A DNA stretch of 62,018 bases, taken from positions 1-62,018 of the forward strand of contig DIAF01000017.1 in the NCBI GenBank assembly GCA_002414665.1, given 5' to 3'. The translations under genes were made by a program, and so were the position numbers. Position 1 is the first letter of the stretch; every line of letters starts with the position of its first letter. The DNA is from Halieaceae bacterium UBA5085 (GTDB taxonomy: Bacteria; Pseudomonadota; Gammaproteobacteria; Pseudomonadales; Halieaceae). Shown here one piece after another: positions 56,467 through 62,018 of this stretch. The notes below the pieces were generated by a model. The model saw only the letters and a list, made by a program, of their open reading frames with translations, did not search any database and was not told where the DNA came from.

Positions 56467-57282
56467 CTAGGACGCCGGCTCATTGGTTTTCTTCGATATC
56501 TTCAAGTCTCTGATTTCACCCCACGGGAAGAAATAGACGAAATAAACGACGGCGTAAACGACAAAGGAATCAACGTTCAAGAAATGACAGAAGGCAAAGA
56601 AAAATATCAGCAGGTGCATGCGGATGACATTAGCATAAGGGCGACCCATTGCGTCACCGAATAGCCCACGTCCCTTCCCTTTTCTTTTTTCTCCTTTGGC
56701 TCCATTCACTAAGTAGTCTGCGTTGACTCCCTCGCGCACCGCATGGACTGCTTTATTCAACGATTTGAATACATGCTTCCTTTCCGCAATCAGCGCCGGA
56801 AGGAGGAAAATGCCATAGGGCGCCACGAGATGTTTGAACACCAATGCCCATAGCAGAGGAGGATTCATGAATGCTGCGCCGAAACCGTCCTTTGGCATGC
56901 CGTCGATGGGAAAGAACTGTTGAAGAAAGACCGAATGTCCTGCATGAAATCCGCAGAAATGAAGAGAAAAGAACCCCAGAAAAAACACGCCGAGCCCTAT
57001 TCCGCCACAGATGGCAGCGGTTCGGTATTCCTTCTTGAAATCCTTATGCCTGATCGCATGAAGCCCGATGTAAGCGCCTCCACTGACAGCGGACAGGATT
57101 GTGAGGTATCCCAATACCAGGCTGCAAAGCCACAGACTCCAGACCAGGTCCCTCGTCTCCCACCTCAGGAAATAGGCAATAGCCAATCCCATCCCGAACG
57201 CAAGAAAGTCGGGAAGGATTCGCCAGGGCAAACATTGTTTATGCCTTGTGAAGACGCTGCAAATGTTTGTGAGTTGCTTCAT
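56467..57282 (-). CDS. Unknown membrane protein (DUF6498-like?)
   Basis: 271 residues with about six hydrophobic helices, for example LPDFLAFGMGLAIAYFL, LWLCSLVLGYLTILSAVSG and FVVYAVVYFVYFFPWGE. FSLHFCGFHAGHSVFLQQF resembles the DUF6498 group, but I am unsure. A basic loop GAKGEKRKGKGRGLFG lies on the cytoplasmic side. Base use is AT-richer than to the left. It lies after the first clear attC-like site from the left; its own attC on the other side is missing or decayed. Confidence 0.7.
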   Translation of the reverse strand: MKQLTNICSVFTRHKQCLPWRILPDFLAFGMGLAIAYFLRWETRDLVWSLWLCSLVLGYLTILSAVSGGAYIGLHAIRHKDFKKEYRTAAICGGIGLGVFFLGFFSLHFCGFHAGHSVFLQQFFPIDGMPKDGFGAAFMNPPLLWALVFKHLVAPYGIFLLPALIAERKHVFKSLNKAVHAVREGVNADYLVNGAKGEKRKGKGRGLFGDAMGRPYANVIRMHLLIFFFAFCHFLNVDSFVVYAVVYFVYFFPWGEIRDLKISKKTNEPAS

Positions 57283-57286
57283 GCTT

Positions 57287-57370
57287 TCCTAACACCGCCG
57301 GTTGACTGTCGCCCATCAAAGTGGCGCCAGATCACGAAACTCTGTCGGCTGGTGCGTTTGCTTGTTATGG
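57287..57370 (-). repeat. attC-like site after rsgA
   Basis: 84 bp. On the minus strand CCATAAC starts it and GTTAGGA ends it (plus: TCCTAAC at 57287, GTTATGG at 57364), with imperfectly palindromic inner parts. The rsgA stop codon (57365-57367) lies inside it. Confidence 0.7.
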
Positions 57371-58429
57371 AGTGTCACGACGCCCTGTTTTTCCTTTGTG
57401 GATCTTTGCGCCTTTCACCATTTTGCCAAACCTGCGGTCCTTGGCGCGCTTTTCAGCCAGGCTTGCTGATGCGAATTCATTCTCACGCATCAATTTTTGG
57501 TAACTATCCAATCTGCGCCTATCCAGCTGCCCGTCTTCAATAGCCGCGATTACCGCACATCCAGGCTCATTCATATGTTTGCAATCAGAAAACTGGCATT
57601 GGGCAGACAATTGCTCGATGTCTCCAAAAACATGACCCAATGCGTCATCTACATCAGCAACCCGCAACTCGCGCATTCCCGGAACATCAATAATCAGCCC
57701 GCCTGACGGAAGAAAATAGAGTTCTCTATGGGTCGTCGTATGCCGACCTTTCTTGTCATCCTCCCTGATCGCTCCGGTGGCAGCCAATGCACCCTCAGCC
57801 AAAGCGTTCAGCAGCGTGGACTTCCCTACACCAGAGGAGCCCACGAGCGCAATTGTTGCGTTCCCGCCAATCCAGCCCTTCACTCCATCCAACGTGGATG
57901 GATCAAGAGCATTTACTTGCTCCACTGCGACACCCGACTGAACGCTGCGTGCCCGCTCAATATAGCTTTCTATATCGTCCGTAAGATCGACCTTGGTAAG
58001 GACAATCACCGGTATAGCCCCTGCTTCATTACATAAAGCGAGGTAGCGCTCAAGACGAGACTCCTTAAACTCCTCGTTGCAAGAAGTAACGATGAATACC
58101 ACATCAATATTGGCTGCGATAGGCTGAAACTGGGTTGTGTTTCCGGAACCTATACGCTTGAAAAGGCTCTTTCTTGCAAGCACCTGCTCAATTCGAGTTC
58201 GCGTTTCATCCAAAATAACCCAGTCACCAACGGTGGGGCGGTCTACAGGTTCGGCTTGCTGCAGATTTATTGATAGCTCTACGTTCCTCCTCTCATCACT
58301 GCACGCAACCCCGATGACTGATCGCTGCACTGAAACGACACGCCCAAGACGGCTTTCCAAACCAGTGAGATCAGATAGTTGTTGAGCAAAAAAATGTACG
58401 AAGCCGAGCTTTACCAATACTTCATTCAT
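57365..58429 (-). CDS. rsgA: RsgA-type ribosome-dependent GTPase carried in a cassette
   Basis: 354 residues. Circularly permuted GTPase: N-terminal OB fold; G4 VLTKVDLTDDIESY; G1 GSSGVGKSTLLNALAEGA; G3 IDVPGMRELRVADVDD; then the zinc module CQFSDCKHMNEPGC. RsgA matures the 30S subunit. A core gene normally sits elsewhere on the chromosome, so this may be an additional paralogue. Its stop lies in the attC and its start (58429) next to a second site, so it is a cassette gene. The ATG at 58453 belongs to the site. Confidence in family high; in its extra-copy status moderate. Confidence 0.92.
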   Translation of the reverse strand: MNEVLVKLGFVHFFAQQLSDLTGLESRLGRVVSVQRSVIGVACSDERRNVELSINLQQAEPVDRPTVGDWVILDETRTRIEQVLARKSLFKRIGSGNTTQFQPIAANIDVVFIVTSCNEEFKESRLERYLALCNEAGAIPVIVLTKVDLTDDIESYIERARSVQSGVAVEQVNALDPSTLDGVKGWIGGNATIALVGSSGVGKSTLLNALAEGALAATGAIREDDKKGRHTTTHRELYFLPSGGLIIDVPGMRELRVADVDDALGHVFGDIEQLSAQCQFSDCKHMNEPGCAVIAAIEDGQLDRRRLDSYQKLMRENEFASASLAEKRAKDRRFGKMVKGAKIHKGKTGRRDTP

Positions 58430-58447
58430 AGCCTTGACCACGCTGCT

Positions 58448-58546
58448 GCACAAGCCCCGCCTTCAGCGACGTTTGAGGCAACACCGGCTTTTGCGGAAGC
58501 AAAAACGGGTGTCAGGTCAAACGTCTCCTGCAATGCATTGTTAGGC
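58448..58546 (-). repeat. attC-like site, long form with degenerate end
   Basis: About 99 bp. A perfect GTTAGGC/GCCTAAC at 58540-58546; perfect arms GACGTTTGA/TCAAACGTC and TTTTGC/GCAAAA inside. The other end reads GCACAAGC where TAACAAGC would be expected, so it is degenerate. It lies between rsgA and a GNAT remnant. Confidence 0.65.
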
Positions 58547-58579
58547 GGCCACGGACGTACCAACACATTACTAAATATG

Positions 58580-58726
58580 TCAAACATTCAGTCTCTTCTG
58601 CATGTTGACGCCTGTCACTTGAAAGCCGAGTTTCCTGTACAAAGCAAGGGCTGCCACGTTGAAAGCAAAAACATGGAGGCCAATGCTTTCAATACCTCGC
58701 CGCGCATTGGTACCAGTTCTGCCAAA
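58580..58726 (-). pseudogene. Remnant of a GNAT acetyltransferase
   Basis: 48 codons and a stop. SIGLHVFAFNVAALALYRKL and GFQVTGVNMQKRLNV are a clear GNAT C-terminus, but an in-frame TAA (58727-58729) precedes it, and the acetyl-CoA loop and N-terminal half are missing or out of frame. The ~215 bp to the next attC (58730-58942) hold possible degraded coding sequence in another frame but no intact gene. So this cassette is decayed. Confidence 0.75.
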
Positions 58727-58942
58727 TTAACCTCCAATCAAGACATAGACGCGTAGACATGATTGCCACAGCCAATGGGCCTGATACTCATTGTGCCGCT
58801 TACCGTTGCCGTAAGGGGACGAGTGACCCCAATAGCGTCAGTGTATGGATTCGCCTTTTTAAGCTGGCTTTCTTCATTGAGACGAATTCAAAAAATCTTG
58901 ACGAGACACCAAAGCATCACCGCATTGGACGCGTACCTTCTC

Positions 58943-58993
58943 GGCTAACCGGCGCCAGCCTTGCCGGCGTCCGAGTTGAACCGATTGTTAGGT
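58943..58993 (-). repeat. attC-like site, short form
   Basis: 51 bp. Minus strand ACCTAAC to GTTAGCC (plus: GTTAGGT at 58987-58993, perfect core; GGCTAAC at 58943). Contains the C-terminal codons and stop of the GNAT gene. Confidence 0.75.
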
Positions 58994-59502
58994 GCTCGTA
59001 CCACAAAGCGCTGAACGACGCTTCCCAAAGCCCCCTCCTCGATCTCCGAGTGGAGCACACCGCCATTGGCCTCAATAATCTTTGCCGAAGCCAGATTTGA
59101 TTTGTAGCAGTGAATATGCACTTCGTCTATTCCTCGCTTCCTCGCCTCCTGAATGGTGAGGGACATGAGCTCGGCGCCCAAACCCCGACTGCGTTGGGAT
59201 GGGCGGATTCCAAGCCCGATGTGACCACCGCACCGGTGGATTTCCTCGTTCAGAGTATGCCTGAGGTTTGAGACACCGAGGATCTCTCCCGCTTCCACCA
59301 ACCAGTAGGTGGAGCTTGCTACGTAGCCCGCTGGTAAATTTCGACCGGCGTCGAAGTCGGCCAGGCGAGCGAGTAAAGAAGGGAAATCCGAATAATCGAA
59401 ATCCAGGGGAAACGGATAGCGTTCCTCATTGCCAAGTTCCCGGATGTAATCCCTATAGCTCGATTCAAGCTCGAGAGTTGGCTCTATGAAAGATCGAGCC
59501 AT
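58945..59502 (-). CDS. GNAT acetyltransferase, cassette-borne, with attC-encoded tail
   Basis: 185 residues. Acetyl-CoA loop GIRPSQRSRGLGAELMSLTI; then ARKRGIDEVHIHCYKSNLAS and IEANGGVLHSEIEEG, as in GNATs of the YhbS/RimL-like type. The last ~15 residues, NNRFNSDAGKAGAG, are encoded by the attC-like site itself. Substrate unknown. Confirms cassette structure because the frame runs into the recombination site. Confidence 0.88.
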   Translation of the reverse strand: MARSFIEPTLELESSYRDYIRELGNEERYPFPLDFDYSDFPSLLARLADFDAGRNLPAGYVASSTYWLVEAGEILGVSNLRHTLNEEIHRCGGHIGLGIRPSQRSRGLGAELMSLTIQEARKRGIDEVHIHCYKSNLASAKIIEANGGVLHSEIEEGALGSVVQRFVVRAPNNRFNSDAGKAGAG

Positions 59503-59508
59503 TACGAC

Positions 59509-59586
59509 ACCTGACGCTCGCCATCACCGGTGGCAAGACCGAAGCGAAGCGGAGGTTTTGGCATCCCGTGCATGGCCTGGTTATGT
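59509..59586 (-). repeat. attC-like site after higA
   Basis: 78 bp. Minus strand ACATAAC to GTCAGGT (one or two mismatches from RYYYAAC and GTTRRRY), and plus strand inner GAAGCGAAGCGGAGG shared with neighbouring sites. It lies between the higA stop and the GNAT start. Confidence 0.6.
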
Positions 59587-59592
59587 GCGGCT

Positions 59593-59880
59593 TCAGGCTG
59601 CAACAAGCTTCTTGACGTTGAGCTCTTTGCGATGCTTTTCGGCATGCCAGAGTTCATATTGGGACTGCTGATTCAGCCAGCTTTCTGCCGAAGTATCGAA
59701 AGCAATAGAGAGCCGGATCGCCATTTCGGGACTGATACCGGCCTTGCCATTCAACACGGCACTCAACGTTTTGCGGCTAACGCCCAATGCCTCTGCCGCC
59801 GCCGTGACAGAGAGGCCAAGGGGCTCAAGACAAAGCTCTCGCAGTACTTCACCCGGGTGCGGAGGGTTGTGCATTAACAT
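59593..59880 (-). CDS. higA: HigA antitoxin
   Basis: 95 residues. XRE-type HTH: NPPHPGEVLRELCLEPLGLS, VTAAAEALGVSRKTLSAVLN, GKAGISPEMAIRLSIAFDTS. Binds the toxin and represses the operon. Follows higB by 10 bp, the usual toxin-first order. Confidence 0.94.
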   Translation of the reverse strand: MLMHNPPHPGEVLRELCLEPLGLSVTAAAEALGVSRKTLSAVLNGKAGISPEMAIRLSIAFDTSAESWLNQQSQYELWHAEKHRKELNVKKLVAA

Positions 59881-59890
59881 TGGCGGTACC

Positions 59891-60169
59891 TCAGTGATAA
59901 TCTTCGTAGTTCACAATCTCGGCATCTCCGTCATTGAACCGGAAGGTCACTCGCCAGTTACCACTGACTGTCAGTGACCAGGTTCCGCCCCGGTTGCCAG
60001 AGAGTTCGTGCAAGCGAAGACCGGGCAAGTCCGTATCTTTGGCATTCGCCGCTGCATTCAATCTACCGAGAATCAGTCGAAGCCTCTTCGCGTGAGCAGC
60101 CTGAATCCCTGCAGTGCTCCCGGACTTGAAGAATTTTGCCAAGCCCTTGTGTTTGAAGCTTCGAATCAC
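59891..60169 (-). CDS. higB: HigB toxin (RelE-like)
   Basis: 92 residues, GTG start. IRSFKHKGLAKFFKSGSTAG, LPGLRLHELSGNRGGTWSLT, NWRVTFRFNDGDAEIVNYED: ribosome-dependent mRNA endonuclease of the HigB type. TA pairs of this kind are common in large cassette arrays, where they are thought to limit loss of cassettes. A GTG right at the predicted start of transcription suggests a leaderless mRNA. Confidence 0.95.
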   Translation of the reverse strand: MIRSFKHKGLAKFFKSGSTAGIQAAHAKRLRLILGRLNAAANAKDTDLPGLRLHELSGNRGGTWSLTVSGNWRVTFRFNDGDAEIVNYEDYH

Positions 60170-60175
60170 TCCTTG

Positions 60176-60204
60176 ACTGTACCCTGTAACGTATCAGGTG
60201 TCAA
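60176..60204 (-). promoter_or_regulatory. higBA promoter with embedded operator-like dyad
   Basis: Minus strand TTGACA (60199-60204), 17-bp spacer, TACAGT (60176-60181). The spacer holds CCTGATACGTTACAGG (60183-60198), palindromic at 12 of 16 positions: a plausible HigA operator. The predicted start point falls at or next to the GTG. Confidence 0.65.
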
Positions 60205-60207
60205 AGC

Positions 60208-60276
60208 GCTTAACGCCGTGCTTCGGGGAAAACCGGAGCGAAGCGCAGGTTTGTCCCTAGCAGCACCTTGTTAGCG
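60208..60276 (-). repeat. attC-like site
   Basis: 69 bp, with GCTTAAC/GTTAAGC core (60208-60214) perfect and GTTAGCG at the other end. Inner GGAGCGAAGCGCAGG resembles the sites after higA and near 61.0 kb. It follows the gene at 60292. Confidence 0.75.
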
Positions 60277-60291
60277 ACTTTCTGATCGATT

Positions 60292-60885
60292 TCATTGAAT
60301 GGCGACAATATCAACATACCCGATACTGCAGGTGTAGTGAGTTGATGTCCCGTCTTCTGTCCAACTTACGCTGGAAAGTTTGTACGCATAATTATCTATC
60401 CCTTGATTTCTTAGTGTGAGGATTTTGTCTCTAAACAGAGCCTGAAACTGAGGGTCATCATAGGATTGTGCAGCTGGCAACTTGAAAGCACAGACAATAG
60501 CAGCGCGCTGCGCCAACTCCGAGTTTTCACCGATTAACCTGAATTTATTTAAGCGGCCATTTCTAGGGCTGAATGTAGCAACTAATTTATCTACTTCGAA
60601 TGTCTTGACTGCTGAAGTGGAGGCGCTTGTCATGGTTTGTCCGGATGCTTTTCGATAGGCATTATAGGCGTCACGGCACTGATTGACTTGCACTTCACTT
60701 GCATTTTCACGGATACGGCATTTTACCAAGCAAGCACGAGCTTCTACCGGATAATTGTCCTTTTGTGAGAGGCACTCTTTTAGTTGTGCGGACGGTGTCG
60801 TAGCCACTTTATCTTGTGCATCAGCTATGGTGGTTTGAACAAAAGAAAGCGCTAAAACAAGAACGAAGTATTTTGTGTTTTTCAT
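60292..60885 (-). CDS. Unknown exported protein, cassette-borne
   Basis: 197 residues. Signal peptide KYFVLVLALSFVQTTIADA, then a Cys-containing N-terminal part (LKECLSQ, ARACLVKCRI, VNQCRDAYNAYRK) and a C-terminal domain with VCAFKLPAAQ and HYTCSIGYVDIVA. Six cysteines suggest periplasmic disulfides. No family recognised. AT-rich composition. Its promoter may be in the 50 bp upstream, where TACAAT is seen on the minus strand. Confidence 0.8.
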   Translation of the reverse strand: MKNTKYFVLVLALSFVQTTIADAQDKVATTPSAQLKECLSQKDNYPVEARACLVKCRIRENASEVQVNQCRDAYNAYRKASGQTMTSASTSAVKTFEVDKLVATFSPRNGRLNKFRLIGENSELAQRAAIVCAFKLPAAQSYDDPQFQALFRDKILTLRNQGIDNYAYKLSSVSWTEDGTSTHYTCSIGYVDIVAIQ

Positions 60886-60938
60886 GAACGCTTCTCCGAA
60901 TGGCTTTTTTACATTGTAAGTGGCCGACTATTTTGGAA

Positions 60939-61025
60939 AACTAACGCCACCGGCACAGTCGAGCGGAGCGGAGTGCAGCGAGTCCAGCGCAACTTGTTGC
61001 GCGGTTGTACCCGGCCTCGTTAGGT
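60939..61025 (-). repeat. attC-like site
   Basis: 87 bp. Perfect core GTTAGGT at 61019-61025 (ACCTAAC on the minus strand), AACTAAC at the other end, inner GAGCGGAGCGGAGTGCAGCG and a GCGCAACTTGTTGCGC hairpin. The stop of the gene at 61020 is inside it. Confidence 0.8.
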
Positions 61026-61481
61026 GGCCGCATAGTCAAATCCACTTGCCACTAGTTGCCGCCAACGACGCTGACGATGTCGGTAGAATATCTGGGCAAA
61101 TGCCCAGATAAAAAAAGTGAAGACTCCAGCTTCGATGATCACATGATCTCGGTAAAGGGTACCGGTTCCTGATGGATCAATAGTAATTCGATGGTCCCAC
61201 TTCTTTATCAACATGCTGTGACCGTTATCCCGAACACTGAAGCTGCTTGGCGACTCGGGATATGAGATTACGACAGCCTGCTTTCCGAAAGGGACAAACC
61301 CAAGTAATCGCAAAGACACCCAGTACGTCCCTTCTTCCCATACGTCTGGCAATCGCGTAGCGCCATAGGGAATGAACTTAACAAGAGGGAAAGCGACATA
61401 AATGAGCAAACGCGAGGTTCTAAGGTGTGCCTCAACCACTCCTGGCGCGACCGGAAGGAACGTTGACACATCGACAATCAT
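61020..61481 (-). CDS. START/SRPBCC-like protein with C-terminal membrane helix, cassette-borne
   Basis: 153 residues from ATG 61481. SYPESPSSFSVRDNGHSMLI, WDHRITIDPSGTGTLYRDHV, IIEAGVFTFFIWAFAQIFYR, HRQRRWRQL: this resembles ligand-binding START-type domains whose C-terminal helix here is unusually hydrophobic. Function unknown. A GTG start at 61502 is possible but lies in the preceding attC-like site. Confidence 0.7.
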   Translation of the reverse strand: MIVDVSTFLPVAPGVVEAHLRTSRLLIYVAFPLVKFIPYGATRLPDVWEEGTYWVSLRLLGFVPFGKQAVVISYPESPSSFSVRDNGHSMLIKKWDHRITIDPSGTGTLYRDHVIIEAGVFTFFIWAFAQIFYRHRQRRWRQLVASGFDYAAT

Positions 61482-61490
61482 GAACTGGCC

Positions 61491-61548
61491 TCCGAACGCC
61501 ACGCTCAGGCGTGCGCTTTAGCGCATAGCCTGTAGCTTCTTGTTGAGT
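61491..61548 (-). repeat. attC-like site
   Basis: 58 bp. GTTGAGT at 61542-61548 (ACTCAAC on the minus strand, perfect RYYYAAC), TCCGAAC at 61491. The central part GTGCGCTTTAGCGCAT forms a hairpin. Between the GFA gene stop (61551) and the next cassette. Confidence 0.72.
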
Positions 61549-61550
61549 GC

Positions 61551-61958
61551 CTACCCGCGGTCTGCGGGGTGGTTAACACCGTCATAGGTTGGAATTCCCT
61601 CAATTTTTAACGGATTTATTCCTTCCAAACACGCCACGTTGAACCCGTACTGCTCCGGGTTTGACCGGCGCTGGTGGTGGGTATAAATACCGCAGTTGGA
61701 GCAGAAGTAATGCTTTGCTGTCTTTGTATTGAACTGATAAAGCTTCAGAGCTTCCGACCCTTTGACGATGTTAATTCCTGACAAAGGTACAGACGCAGCA
61801 ACGGCACCTCTTCTGCGACACATCGAGCAGTCACAGCGGCGGACATCTACCAGACCATCGGGCAGGGTAAGCTCGATTTCGACGGTGCCGCAGTGACACG
61901 AAGCTTTGTGCCTAGCTTGCACGGGAACGCCGTCAACCTCCTTCAGACATATCGTCAT
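61551..61958 (-). CDS. GFA-family protein, cassette-borne
   Basis: 135 residues. Zinc-binding pattern ASCHCGTVEIELTLPDGL, RRCDCSMCRRRGAV, FCSNCGIYTHHQRRSN. Different subgroup from the GFA protein at 55.9 kb. Role unknown; the family is linked to glutathione adducts of aldehydes. Flanked by attC-like sites on both sides, so it is a cassette gene. Confidence 0.88.
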   Translation of the reverse strand: MTICLKEVDGVPVQARHKASCHCGTVEIELTLPDGLVDVRRCDCSMCRRRGAVAASVPLSGINIVKGSEALKLYQFNTKTAKHYFCSNCGIYTHHQRRSNPEQYGFNVACLEGINPLKIEGIPTYDGVNHPADRG

Positions 61959-61978
61959 ACTTGGACCCCTATAGGCAC

Positions 61979-62018
61979 ATGACGCCCTTATTCAGGCGCC
62001 AGCTTTGCTGGTCGCGTG
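61979..62018 (-). repeat. attC-like site cut by the window edge
   Basis: TGACGCC followed by GGCGCCAGCTTTGCTGG, a short stem like the one in the 58.94-kb site. It matches the left part of the other sites (with one mismatch in the core) upstream of the GFA start. The other end is outside the window. Confidence 0.5.

Larger units (their letters stand above)
56467..62018 (-). mobile_element. Integron cassette array (distal part; integrase not in window)
   Basis: Seven attC-like sites plus one cut by the right edge separate unrelated, minus-strand genes with lower GC than the left 56 kb. Sites share a motif like GAGCGAAGCGG in several spacers. Gene stops fall inside or just before the sites, as in integrons. 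From orientation, attI and intI would be to the right, and the array ends near 56.4 kb. The 56467-57282 gene has no clear attC after it. No integrase, resistance gene or transposase seen. Confidence 0.75.

Noticed and set aside
56408..56470. attC site after the membrane gene at 56467
   Set aside because: CGCTAAC is present but the opposite core is missing, so at most a decayed site.
58379..58948. Plus-strand frames in the long gap between rsgA and the GNAT cassette (58379-58756 and 58763-58948)
   Set aside because: No ribosome site or family resemblance, and opposite to every other cassette gene; the region is better explained by an attC-like site and a GNAT remnant.

Overview
The window is 62 kb of mostly GC-rich bacterial chromosome, densely packed with genes on both strands. 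The gene set suggests a marine gammaproteobacterium, possibly in or near the Halieaceae/Cellvibrionales. The pointers are a wax ester synthase/DGAT, a PQQ alcohol dehydrogenase, a TonB receptor next to a sulfatase, a PspF-PspABC system, a glutathione-dependent formaldehyde pathway and a DUF2868/DUF3482 pair. The genus is inference. I saw no rRNA, tRNA, CRISPR array, phage or insertion sequence.

Layout. 0-15.8 kb: a 5'-truncated amidohydrolase, the DUF3482 GTPase/DUF2868 pair with a divergent WYL regulator, a quinone oxidoreductase, a slipin/NfeD pair, an MscS channel, a CorA/ZntB-type transporter, wax synthase, a HerA-like ATPase, MsrAB and an unknown membrane protein. 15.8-19.6 kb: a minus-strand operon of response regulator, histidine kinase, cupredoxin, Ftr1 iron permease and a predicted barrel-like exported protein. 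19.6-23.3 kb: a four-gene operon (thermostable-hemolysin-family protein, AMP-dependent ligase, haem-oxygenase-like diiron protein, SDR) that looks like a small biosynthetic pathway. 23.3-33.5 kb: ppk1 with a candidate Pho box, a nucleoside-recognition membrane protein, hydrolases, frmA/fghA for formaldehyde, and the Psp stress system with a candidate sigma-54 promoter and upstream activating repeats.

33.5-56.3 kb is a catabolic region: gabD, LysR regulators, PQQ alcohol dehydrogenase, a frameshifted TonB receptor, arylsulfatase, class III aminotransferases, glycerol kinase, aldehyde dehydrogenase, acyl-CoA dehydrogenase, a Baeyer-Villiger-type monooxygenase, a family III CoA-transferase, an AEC carrier, GST, two GNATs and a GFA-family protein.

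56.4 kb to the right edge differs: lower GC, unrelated single genes all on the minus strand, and an imperfect-palindrome recombination site (attC-like, with RYYYAAC and GTTRRRY-type ends) after almost every gene. I read it as the distal part of a chromosomal integron cassette array. It carries an RsgA-type GTPase, GNATs (one a remnant), a higBA toxin-antitoxin pair, a GFA-family protein and unknown exported or membrane-associated proteins. From the cassette orientation, the integrase and attI should lie to the right of the window.

The items most worth following up are the cassette array, the four-gene hemolysin-family/ligase/diiron/SDR cluster, the Ftr1 operon with its own two-component system, and a 5-bp tandem repeat that knocks a TonB receptor out of frame.
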